From a virus: a stretch of DNA of 24,668 bases. A program made the position numbers and the translations under genes. The stretch spans positions 1-24,668 of the IMG/VR virus record IMGVR_UViG_3300042868_004519; one strand, 5' to 3'. Shown here piece by piece: positions 1-7,559 of the stretch; positions within the stretch are counted from its first letter, which is position 1, and every line of letters begins with the position of its first letter. The notes under the pieces are model-generated. The model saw only the letters and a list, made by a program, of their open reading frames with translations, made no database searches and was not told the origin of the DNA.

Positions 1-299
1 GATGGCAAGACGTAACCGTATCATTATATGACCCAGTCGTACCATCAGGAGCACAAGCGGTAATGGAATGGGTTCGTTTGCATCACGAATCAGTAACTGG
101 ACGAGATGGATATTCAGATTTCTATAAAAAAGATATCACATTTAATACTTTAGGACCTGTAGGTGATAAAGTTGAAGAATGGACATTGAAAGGTGCATTT
201 ATTTCATCTGCAACGTTTGGAGATCTAGATTGGTCAACAGAAGATCCGTTAATGATCGAACTTACATTGAAATACGATTACGCAATCCTTCAGTTCTAA
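1..299 (+). CDS. 19: Tail tube protein, gp19-like (C-terminal part)
   Basis: The reading frame is open from the left edge (first full codon at base 3, W-Q-D-V) and ends with TAA at 297-299, so this is the last ~98 residues of a gene that starts outside the window. The ATG at base 63 is internal, not a start. The text is very close in style to T4 gp19: YDPVVPSGAQAV, EWVRLHHESVTGRDGYSDFY, GPVGDKVEEWTLKGAFI and the end KYDYAILQF. T4 gp19 stacks as hexameric rings to form the inner tube of a contractile tail, through which DNA passes. A strong hairpin terminator follows directly, so this gene ends a transcription unit, probably one carrying the tail sheath upstream. Family assignment is confident; only the missing N-terminus is uncertain. 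Confidence 0.93.
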   Translation, partial: WQDVTVSLYDPVVPSGAQAVMEWVRLHHESVTGRDGYSDFYKKDITFNTLGPVGDKVEEWTLKGAFISSATFGDLDWSTEDPLMIELTLKYDYAILQF

Positions 300-336
300 T
301 CGTAACTGGATTAGGGTGTCCCTGGTCGAAAAAATT

Positions 337-363
337 AAGCCTCGCTTTGCGGGGCTTTTTTTT
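337..363 (+). terminator. Rho-independent terminator after the tail tube gene
   Basis: A 9-bp stem (AAGCCTCGC, 337-345, with GCGGGGCTT, 349-357; one G-U pair) closes on a 3-base loop and runs into eight T residues (356-363). It is GC-rich in AT-rich surroundings and lies 37 bases after the tail tube stop codon. It is the clearest terminator in the window. Confidence 0.93.
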
Positions 364-371
364 ATGCTTGT

Positions 372-379
372 ATATTTAT
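372..379 (+). promoter_or_regulatory. ATATTTAT element upstream of the gp26-like gene
   Basis: The core ATATTTAT sits in TATATTTATATTAAATAG, 30 bases before the ATG at 410 and just after the terminator, where a promoter for the next unit is expected. The same core precedes seven other genes here. No -35 element is evident, which would fit a T4-late-type single-element promoter; function is inferred. Confidence 0.55.
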
Positions 380-409
380 ATTAAATAGTAAAAGTTATAA
401 AGGAGAAAA

Positions 410-1285
410 ATGTCTACGACACTTAACGATGATTACCCAAAAAAGAATGTTGAATTATCCGATGCTGATCTTAAAGCAAAGGCAATTGCACAATTCGAAA
501 CAAAACAAGTTGTAGAAAGCAATAATGCTCATACAAATAAATTTCCAACAGAAATTATTCAACTTCCTTCAAAAGGAAAATTTTATCCAAAAGGACATCC
601 TTTGTCTGGAGGTACGGTTGAGATGAAATACATGACTGCAAAAGAAGAAGATATTTTAACTAACCAATCGTATATTAAGCAAGGTGTTGTATTAGATAAA
701 TTATTCAAATCATTATTAGTTACTCAATTTGATTATAACGATTTATTATCAGGCGATAAAAATGCCATCATGGTCGCTGCTCGAGTATTAGGATATGGTA
801 AAGACTATGAGTTTGAAACGGTAACGCCGTCTGGTAAAAAACAAAAAGTTGTTGTTGATTTAACACAATTACAAGATAAAGAGCTTGATTGGGATAACAT
901 TACCGAAGGTGAAAAAGAATTCCAATTAGAATTACCTGTATCAAAACGTGTTATAACAGTTCAATTGGTAACTCATGGCATTCAACGAAAAATTGATGAA
1001 GAAACAAAAGGTTTAGCTAAACTACGTAATGAAAATGCAACTGTAACAACCATGTTAAAACATATCATTACATCGGTTGATGGACAATCAGATTCAAAAT
1101 CAATTAGGCATTTTGTTGATAATGAATTATTTGCTATTGATTCGCGTTATATACGTAATGAAATAAAACAATTAACTCCAGACATTGCAATGGAAATCGA
1201 TTGTATCGATGAGGAGGACCGTGAACCCTTTCGCGGTTCGGTTAACATCGGATTGGACTTTTTTTGGCCTGACTCAAAAATATAG
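410..1285 (+). CDS. 26: Baseplate/hub assembly protein, gp26-like (T4_baseplate family)
   Basis: This 291-residue protein has a short polar N-terminus, then the conserved start of the T4 baseplate-protein family (IQLPSKGKFYPKGHPL, about residues 50-65, then VEMKYMTAKEEDIL) and ends with NIGLDFFWPD, a typical end for these proteins. T4 gp26 (208 residues) helps assemble the central baseplate hub; proteins in this position just before a tape-measure gene act as tail assembly chaperones. The start is well supported by AAAGGAG (399-405) before the ATG. The gene overlaps the next reading frame, and a run of seven T (1259-1265) lies in its last codons, so a frameshifted longer product is possible. 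Family call is strong; the exact T4 equivalent (gp26 or a gp26/gp51 pair) is less certain. Confidence 0.82.
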   Translation: MSTTLNDDYPKKNVELSDADLKAKAIAQFETKQVVESNNAHTNKFPTEIIQLPSKGKFYPKGHPLSGGTVEMKYMTAKEEDILTNQSYIKQGVVLDKLFKSLLVTQFDYNDLLSGDKNAIMVAARVLGYGKDYEFETVTPSGKKQKVVVDLTQLQDKELDWDNITEGEKEFQLELPVSKRVITVQLVTHGIQRKIDEETKGLAKLRNENATVTTMLKHIITSVDGQSDSKSIRHFVDNELFAIDSRYIRNEIKQLTPDIAMEIDCIDEEDREPFRGSVNIGLDFFWPDSKI

Positions 1286-1493
1286 GCTAAATGTATATGA
1301 CCAGATATTTGATCTAGTCTATTACGGAAAAGGTTTTTCATATTCTGAAGTATTTGATATGCCAGTATACCTGCGTGTATATTATATCAATAAAATCAAT
1401 AAGATTTTTAAGGATCAAACAAAAGCTCAAGAAAAGGCTAATAGGCAAGCACAATCATCAAGACGTTCATCACCACCTAAATTTGGTAGATAG
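1209..1493 (+). CDS. Small baseplate-hub/tail assembly protein, gp51-like, overlapping the gp26-like gene
   Basis: The informative part follows the overlap: YRLNVYDQIFDLVYYGKGFS, EVFDMPVYLRVYYINKINKIF and a basic Ser/Pro-rich end (SSRRSSPPKFGR). This resembles the short gp51-type proteins encoded right after gp26-like genes in T4-like phages, which help build the hub. The start is unclear. An ATG at 1209 gives 95 residues but lacks a good ribosome site; a GTG at 1221 follows GGAGG with only 3 bases of spacing; a TTG at 1185 has no support. It lies +1 (equivalently -2) relative to the upstream gene and may be made by ribosomal slippage at the T-run, as a fusion. Upstream residues in this frame look like a shadow of the gp26-like gene. 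That a real protein is encoded after about 1270 is fairly sure. Confidence 0.7.
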   Translation: MRRTVNPFAVRLTSDWTFFGLTQKYRLNVYDQIFDLVYYGKGFSYSEVFDMPVYLRVYYINKINKIFKDQTKAQEKANRQAQSSRRSSPPKFGR

Positions 1494-1495
1494 TC

Positions 1496-1503
1496 ATATT
1501 TAT
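1496..1503 (+). promoter_or_regulatory. ATATTTAT element upstream of the 103-residue protein
   Basis: The core ATATTTAT begins 3 bases after the stop codon at 1493 and ends 20 bases before the ATG at 1524, followed by an A-rich stretch and AAAAGGTG. It matches the repeated element seen before other genes. Promoter role is inferred. Confidence 0.5.
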
Positions 1504-1523
1504 TAAAAAAGAAAAGGTGTGAT

Positions 1524-1835
1524 ATGAGACTGAATGAATTTGAAAAGAAACAACTTCAGCAAATAAATCATTTAGATAAACAGCTTAACGAAGGTTTAGG
1601 TATTGGTAAGACTATTTTAAGTTTTTTATTTGGTTCAAAATTCAAAAAGATTCTAAAAAAACTAGTTGATCATGAAGAAGACTATCCTGAATATCAATCT
1701 GCACTGCAAAACTTAAAAACACAATTAGATACATTTCCAGAACTAGAAAAGCGTGGTAGAGATATAATTGCGAATTTAGAAGCTGATAGCGAACGTCGCG
1801 AAGAACGTATAAAAAAATTACGTGCAATGAGATAA
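1524..1835 (+). CDS. Small charged protein of unknown function between tail chaperones and tape measure
   Basis: The 103-residue product has no family I recognise. It has an amphipathic, charged N-terminus (MRLNEFEKKQLQQINHLDKQ), a short hydrophobic stretch (GIGKTILSFLFGSKFKKI, about residues 26-43) and a long charged helical C-terminus (LEADSERREERIKKLRAMR). L21-N22-E23 followed by Gly fits the L-x-E rule of T4-type prohead proteases, so an N-terminal capsid-targeting peptide is possible but much weaker than for the genes at 13140 and 13764. AAAAGGTG upstream gives a modest ribosome site. It lies 4 bases before the tape-measure gene, so it is probably co-expressed with the tail module and may be a tail assembly factor. 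Confidence 0.7.
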   Translation: MRLNEFEKKQLQQINHLDKQLNEGLGIGKTILSFLFGSKFKKILKKLVDHEEDYPEYQSALQNLKTQLDTFPELEKRGRDIIANLEADSERREERIKKLRAMR

Positions 1836-1839
1836 TGAT

Positions 1840-4548
1840 ATGGCAGCTGATAATAAATTTACGGATGAGCAGTTAAAATTAGCCAAAGACTATCAGGATA
1901 TTATTACTAGTATTAATATTACTTTGGATGAGCGCATTAGAATTGAAAATAAAATCTTAAATGGTTCTATCAAAACAACTGACCAATTAATTGATGAGCT
2001 AGATACTATTGACAAAATTAATGATAGTCAAAAAACGCAAGTTGAACAACAAAAAGCTGCTAATAAATTACGTAATGATGCTATTGAACGAGAAGAAAAC
2101 ATACTTGAACTGAATAAAGAAATAATAAAAAAAATAGAAAATCAGATAAAGAATAAACATGAAATATCTGATTTAGGTTCAAGTATATACGCAGTTGATA
2201 AAAAAATTATAGAAAATAAAATTAAAGAAGTAGAATCTGAACGAAGCTTAATTAATCAGAAAATACTTTCTGGCGATCTTACTGCGGAACAGCAGATAGC
2301 GTATAAACATTTATTGGATACGCTTGATTCTGAGGAACAAGCGCTTAAAAGATTAAACGCCGCGCGCGATTCTAAATTTGGAAGAGCTGTAGCTGCATCA
2401 TATGATTTAGCGGCAGAGAAAGCCGAAGAGTTAGGAGCTGGTGTAGAAAAGATGTTTGAAGGTTTGCCCGCCGGCGGTGCAATATCTAAAATTCTAGGAC
2501 TAGATGATGCATCTGCGAAAATGAAGGAAGGCGTAAATGCTGGATTCGCGGCCATGAATGATGAAATGGCAAAAGGCGGTGGTTTAATGGGTTCCTTAAA
2601 AGCTGGTATGGCTGGATTTAACACAATGGTAATGGCAAATCCAATGTTATTAGTAGTTGGCGCAGCAACGGCGTTATGGAGTATATTATCAGACGTTGAT
2701 AAAGAAGCATCGAGTATAGCAACAAATACTAATATGAACTTTGCTGCATCAGAACGATTATACGAATCCACATTAAAACGAAATACACGATTAAATGAAC
2801 AGTTAGCGACTACAAAAGATATAGTAGCTGTGCAAGAAGAGGTGATCAAAACGATGGGGTCCACTGCTCAATTAACAACTGAGACGGCATCCGCTGTTGC
2901 TGATTTAGGAAAATCTTATGGATATGGCGCTGATACTGCGGGACAAGTTCAAGCTACAATGATGGAAATGGGTGCCACTGCAGAGGATGCCGCGGCGATG
3001 CAATCATCATTGGCAGCTGATGCTACTCGTTCATATGTTGATGCCGGCGCTGTAATGTCCGATATTGCACAAAACGGAAAAATGACATTAAAATATTTAG
3101 GCGGAAATACAAAAGAACTTCAGAAAACGGCTATTGCAGGTGCTAAGTTAGGATTAAATTTAGAACAAATAGTAGGTATTGCAGATGGTTTATTAGACAT
3201 AGAAAATTCATTAACAAAACAATATGAATTTCAAGCATTATCAGGAAAACAGATTAATTTAGATAAAGCTCGTGAATTAGCATTGTCTGGTGATTTGGCA
3301 GGTATGGCAGAAGAAGTATCCAAACAAGCCGGTTCATATGCTGATTTCCAGAAAATGGGTCGATTGGAAAGAGAAACTTTAGCCGAGTCATTAGGTATGG
3401 AAGTTGAAGATTTAGCTAAATCATTAGCAATTCAGCAACAACGAGGAAAATTAACAAAAGATGAAATGGCCGCGGCTCAGGGATTAGGAAAGACTGCAGA
3501 AGAATTGGCAAAAATGTCTGATGAAGATATTAAAAAAGCAATTGCACAAAAGAATGAATCCGATGCAATGGCTAAGAATTGGGAAGATATGAAAGAAACA
3601 TTGAAATCATATCTATTACCAATTGCAACAGCATTAGGTCAAACTGTAATGTCTATCGCAAATGGCGTAAAATCAGTATTAACATTTTTGGCACCGGTCG
3701 GTGATATGTTTGGTGCAATCTGGAATTTTTTAGGACCGATACAAGGAGCGGTAAAATGGATAGGTGGAGGGCTTTTGCTTTGGTTAGTAGCAGCCAAACT
3801 ATATGCTAGTTACAAACAAAAACAATTAAACAAAACACTTGAGCAATATGAGTTTGAAAAACGTGTAAAAGCGATGCAAGATGAGCAAGCAGCTGCTACT
3901 AATAAAGTAGCCAATAATATTCAGCAATCAGCTGATAATGCTCAGCAATTAGCTAATAATGCGCAACACGTGGATTCAAATCTTAAAGGAGCCGTAAAAG
4001 ATGCAACAGCATTATCAGATGAAATGGCAGAGGCAGCGACAAATGCTCAGAACATACAACCAGGCGGCGGACCTCAAGACGCGGCTATTGGTGGCGGTGG
4101 TGCTGGTGGTGGAAAAGGATTGTTAGGTAAAGCAAAAGGGTTATTAGGTAAAGCCGGCGGTATGTTAGGTTTAGGCGGCGGCGGTGGTTTAATGGGAGCC
4201 GCTAGCGGATTTTTGAATTCTGATTTAGGTGGAATGGTCAAAGAAAAAGGTATTGAAATGGCCATGGGTTCTATAATGGGTGTAGGCGATTTAGCTATCA
4301 ATCCAAATGGAGGACCTGTTGTCACATCACCTCGTGAAGGTGGTATTTATCAGGGAACAAAAAATGATGGAGTATCAATGTCACCGTCTCATGGAGGTGG
4401 TGGTGGATCGGCTCCGGCAATTGATTATAATGCATTAGGCGCGGCAGTAGCAGCTGCTATCGCAGCAAATCCACCAGTAGTTCATATGGATGGGGCAAAA
4501 GTAAGTCAGTCAGTAACAGCGACTCAGTCGCGAAATAAAGGATTGTAA
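1840..4548 (+). CDS. Tail tape-measure-like protein
   Basis: The 902-residue protein is the longest in the window. It has a charged helical, coiled-coil-like N-terminal third, and a hydrophobic stretch around residues 266-285 (MLLVVGAATALWSIL). Two more hydrophobic stretches follow near 613-634 and 637-656 (GGGLLLWLVAAKLYASY), then an Asn/Gln/Ala-rich helix and a Gly-rich region around 740-790. The end (VVHMDGAKVSQSVTATQS) resembles the C-terminus of many tape-measure proteins. These proteins run inside the tail tube, set tail length, and leave through the host envelope with the DNA. The position directly after the gp26/gp51-like chaperones is the usual one. T4's own tape measure (gp29, 590 residues) is not clearly similar, so the call rests on architecture and context. 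Its stop codon overlaps the next start (TAATG). Confidence 0.75.
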   Translation: MAADNKFTDEQLKLAKDYQDIITSINITLDERIRIENKILNGSIKTTDQLIDELDTIDKINDSQKTQVEQQKAANKLRNDAIEREENILELNKEIIKKIENQIKNKHEISDLGSSIYAVDKKIIENKIKEVESERSLINQKILSGDLTAEQQIAYKHLLDTLDSEEQALKRLNAARDSKFGRAVAASYDLAAEKAEELGAGVEKMFEGLPAGGAISKILGLDDASAKMKEGVNAGFAAMNDEMAKGGGLMGSLKAGMAGFNTMVMANPMLLVVGAATALWSILSDVDKEASSIATNTNMNFAASERLYESTLKRNTRLNEQLATTKDIVAVQEEVIKTMGSTAQLTTETASAVADLGKSYGYGADTAGQVQATMMEMGATAEDAAAMQSSLAADATRSYVDAGAVMSDIAQNGKMTLKYLGGNTKELQKTAIAGAKLGLNLEQIVGIADGLLDIENSLTKQYEFQALSGKQINLDKARELALSGDLAGMAEEVSKQAGSYADFQKMGRLERETLAESLGMEVEDLAKSLAIQQQRGKLTKDEMAAAQGLGKTAEELAKMSDEDIKKAIAQKNESDAMAKNWEDMKETLKSYLLPIATALGQTVMSIANGVKSVLTFLAPVGDMFGAIWNFLGPIQGAVKWIGGGLLLWLVAAKLYASYKQKQLNKTLEQYEFEKRVKAMQDEQAAATNKVANNIQQSADNAQQLANNAQHVDSNLKGAVKDATALSDEMAEAATNAQNIQPGGGPQDAAIGGGGAGGGKGLLGKAKGLLGKAGGMLGLGGGGGLMGAASGFLNSDLGGMVKEKGIEMAMGSIMGVGDLAINPNGGPVVTSPREGGIYQGTKNDGVSMSPSHGGGGGSAPAIDYNALGAAVAAAIAANPPVVHMDGAKVSQSVTATQSRNKGL

Positions 4549-7250
4549 TGGCATTAATGGATTTACGGTCAAATTTATCATGGTATAGCTCAAACGGCCG
4601 ACCATCAGGTTATCTTCCTAATGCAGATCAAGCATCGACTCGATTTGTTAATAATGAAGATTTGACTGTAAGTGCACAGCCACGTGGATTTGATAATAAC
4701 GGAGCAGCGTCTACATTTATCCCTCGCGTTTCTAAAAATGATTTTACAATCGATGATAACTCACATAGTTTCCGTGGAACAGCATCTCGTTTAGCTCAAT
4801 TAGGTAACGGATCAAAATTTCCGGTAGGTCCAATTGGACAGGTATATCAATTTGATAAACCACGTACAGGATTTAATGTGACATCACGTTACGGTGAAAT
4901 ATATAGTTCATTGACAAATTTTGGTTTGGCAGATACATATACAGTACGCAAACCAATTGAGGCAATGTATAATAAATTCAAAGTACGTAATGAAGTTTAC
5001 AATCCATATGGCGATCCTGCACCACCTTTTATATTAAGAGGTATACAACGAGATGATAACAGCGATCCACAACGATTTGGTAAAGATGGATTTGCTGGTG
5101 ATATTCCTCGAGGTGGATTATCTGTAGTACAAGAACGAGCTAAATTAGACGTTGAACGTATATCAAACTTCCTAGCACGACCAGCTGGCCAATGGTGGAT
5201 TACCAAACAAAATTTATTGCATTTGATGTATCCAAATAGGGAAGGTGTCGAAGGTACTCCTCAGACTCCTGCATGGAATGCTAACTCGCCAAAAGTATTT
5301 GTTGTACAAAATTTACTCGATCAAGTAGGGTTAACATATACCGGAGTACATAACAGGAAGCATGGACAGTTTCCATATGATACTCCTGGATACTTACCAT
5401 TTCCTCCATCACCGCCATCAAACTATGAAGACATTCATAAGGAGCGTGCTCGAGGTATTACCCAGTCAGGTAAAACAGTATCGCCTACTGATAACAACCG
5501 ATTAGTATTAATATACCGCGATTTAATACGTGATAAAAAGAAAGGTTGGATTCAAGGACCTGGCATTGGCGAATCAATTGATAAATTGACAGATAGATTA
5601 GGACCTACCTCAATTTCATTTGATGGCAGTATCAATGAAACGGCGATACGTAGATGGAGTGTAACAACACCAGATCCTACCAGAGAAATACCAACCGGAA
5701 CACGTTTAGGTGGTATCACTACATTACCATTCTCTGAAATACGTGATCGAGAGTATTCATATATATATCCGTATAAACCACGTGCATTAAATGCATCTGA
5801 TTACGGTATTCGATTAGAAGCAGAAGATCGTACAACAGAAACACCAGCTCCATACAAGTATAAAGATTCTTTGATACGTAAATGGATGATGTTGCCTGCA
5901 TCTTGGAATGCTCATGAGAATGATCGCGATGAATTAAAATCGCCAATTGATGATACTCGTTCAAAACGTACATGGACACAGAAAACAATTGGTGGCCAAA
6001 TACAAACAGTTAAGCCTGATGTAAGAGAAAATTCATATCAATTGCTACGCCAAGCTGCGATTGATCGTGATAATGTAGGACCATATAAAAGTTCAATTAG
6101 AGACTTCCGAGCTATATTTAGTACCAAAGGTCAAGTAGCTGAGCCAGGTGAAGCGTTTAAGATTGATACCGATACAACCGAAGGTAATCGTACTAAACGT
6201 GAAGAGGCAATGATTGTTCGTTTACGTGAAGAAGCATCATCTGGAAATCGATTTAACGGGGTTGGTGACACTGATAGAGCTAAGGCAGATAACGCTGCAC
6301 AGACAATCGGTGTTCGTGATCGATTAACTGGTAAATTTACAGAAGAACGACCATCAGAAGATGAATATTATGATATAGGTAGAGCTGCGCAAGCACGTAG
6401 AGAAAATCGTAATACAGATATTGATTTCCGTACTAATAGTGATGGAAATCGTTTTGCAGTGTATCAAGGCGCTAAACCAGATGAAATTGAAACAGCCGTT
6501 AATCGTATTGAAGGCGATGACTTTCAAGGATTTTCTAATCCTGCCAGGACAGTACCAGACCGCAATGTTGCAACGCCAGAACAGCCAGCTGATGGAAACA
6601 TATCATTGCAGACATATAAAACAATGACTTACGGTGAGATTAGATCAACAGCTAAAAGCCGTAAATTAAATTATAAGAATCCACAAATTATTGATTTCCG
6701 TAAAGCAGGAGAATCATATGACGCGGGAAATGATAAAGTAACAAATTCAGAATTGATTACATTTAAGATTGGTGATGTAATATTTCCGGCATATATCACA
6801 GCATTATCAGATTCATTTTCACCATCGCTATCAGGTGAGTCAGATCAAAACAGAGCAGATCCTAGATATTTATATACGTCATTTGAACGTAGTGTTTCTG
6901 TATCATTTATGGTTGTATATGAAAAATCTGGTGACTCACCATGGCCTAAATTGAAAAAATTAGCTGAGTATTCATTACCTGGTTATGGATCAGGTCCATG
7001 GGCACAAACACCAAAAGTTACTATTGGTAAACTTTATCGTAATATACCAATGGTGATTGAATCAGTGTCATTTGACTGGGACAATGAAACACCATGGTCT
7101 ATTGCAGGAAATATGGGACGAGATAATAAATTTAAGATAGATACTAAAAACGATGGATTACCAATGTATACAGCAGTTGATTTATCAATGAAATATCTTG
7201 GTAATGTTAAACCTGCGAAAGGTAAAGGTTATGTTAAATACGGTGATTAG
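4548..7250 (+). CDS. Large baseplate / tail-tube-associated structural protein
   Basis: This is a 900-residue soluble protein with no signal peptide or membrane segment. The N-terminus (MALMDLRSNLSWYSSNGRPS) and a long, polar, Pro/Arg/Asn-rich middle suggest an extended structural protein. The C-terminal domain (about residues 730-890) has the pattern FPAYITALSDSFSPSLSGES, YLYTSFERSVSVSFMVVYEK, LPGYGSGPW, VTIGKLYRNIPMVIESVSF and ETPW. This recalls the tube-like fold shared by tail tube and baseplate initiator proteins (gp48/gp54-type). It starts on the stop codon of the tape-measure gene (TAATG) and is followed by LysM-like and hub genes, so it belongs to the inner baseplate. I cannot give a precise T4 equivalent. 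Confidence 0.65.
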   Translation: MALMDLRSNLSWYSSNGRPSGYLPNADQASTRFVNNEDLTVSAQPRGFDNNGAASTFIPRVSKNDFTIDDNSHSFRGTASRLAQLGNGSKFPVGPIGQVYQFDKPRTGFNVTSRYGEIYSSLTNFGLADTYTVRKPIEAMYNKFKVRNEVYNPYGDPAPPFILRGIQRDDNSDPQRFGKDGFAGDIPRGGLSVVQERAKLDVERISNFLARPAGQWWITKQNLLHLMYPNREGVEGTPQTPAWNANSPKVFVVQNLLDQVGLTYTGVHNRKHGQFPYDTPGYLPFPPSPPSNYEDIHKERARGITQSGKTVSPTDNNRLVLIYRDLIRDKKKGWIQGPGIGESIDKLTDRLGPTSISFDGSINETAIRRWSVTTPDPTREIPTGTRLGGITTLPFSEIRDREYSYIYPYKPRALNASDYGIRLEAEDRTTETPAPYKYKDSLIRKWMMLPASWNAHENDRDELKSPIDDTRSKRTWTQKTIGGQIQTVKPDVRENSYQLLRQAAIDRDNVGPYKSSIRDFRAIFSTKGQVAEPGEAFKIDTDTTEGNRTKREEAMIVRLREEASSGNRFNGVGDTDRAKADNAAQTIGVRDRLTGKFTEERPSEDEYYDIGRAAQARRENRNTDIDFRTNSDGNRFAVYQGAKPDEIETAVNRIEGDDFQGFSNPARTVPDRNVATPEQPADGNISLQTYKTMTYGEIRSTAKSRKLNYKNPQIIDFRKAGESYDAGNDKVTNSELITFKIGDVIFPAYITALSDSFSPSLSGESDQNRADPRYLYTSFERSVSVSFMVVYEKSGDSPWPKLKKLAEYSLPGYGSGPWAQTPKVTIGKLYRNIPMVIESVSFDWDNETPWSIAGNMGRDNKFKIDTKNDGLPMYTAVDLSMKYLGNVKPAKGKGYVKYGD

Positions 7251-7258
7251 GAGTTTAT

Positions 7259-7558
7259 ATGGCAGTAATGAACAGATATTTATTTTCAACTAAGACTGAT
7301 AATGCTCGTTTTGAAACGGTGCGTATGGCAAAGCCACCAGTACAACCTGATGACCAATACATTATTTCACGTGAAGGAGATCGGTTTGATCTGTTAGCAC
7401 AAGAATTTTATCAGGATGTTGCGCTGTGGTGGTTAATTGCAATTGCAAATGATATACGAGTTGCATCATTGATAGTACCCCCGGGAATACAATTACGCAT
7501 TCCAGCAAATTTAGATTATTTAGGAAGACAGCTAGAAGCCGCAGAAAAGGACAAGTAA
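7259..7558 (+). CDS. LysM-like/gp53-type baseplate wedge protein
   Basis: This 99-residue protein is built around a LysM-like module. YIISREGDRFDLLAQEFYQD (about residues 34-53) is followed by ALWWLIAIANDI and PPGIQLRIP, the usual 'start-up, Trp-rich helix, low strand' order. Such modules occur in small tail proteins of the P2 gpX type and in T4 gp53, a baseplate wedge subunit; there they act as structural joints and not as cell-wall binders. TAGGAG precedes the ATG at 7259, and the gene sits between the large baseplate protein and the hub gene. Role in the baseplate is confident; whether it is a true gp53 equivalent is inferred. Confidence 0.75.
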   Translation: MAVMNRYLFSTKTDNARFETVRMAKPPVQPDDQYIISREGDRFDLLAQEFYQDVALWWLIAIANDIRVASLIVPPGIQLRIPANLDYLGRQLEAAEKDK

Positions 7559-7559
7559 T

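Noticed and set aside
1185-1208. TTG start at 1185 for the gp51-like gene
   Set aside because: No ribosome site, and the extra residues read as an out-of-frame shadow of the gp26-like gene; ATG 1209 or frameshift entry is more plausible.
2256-2864. Long open frame on the minus strand (202 codons) within the tape-measure gene
   Set aside because: It lies wholly inside a strongly supported + strand gene, its product shows no recognisable domain, and no other minus-strand gene is supported in the window.
4074-4325. Pro-rich minus-strand frame
   Set aside because: It is simply the antisense of the Gly-rich part of the tape-measure protein (GGN codons read as NCC).
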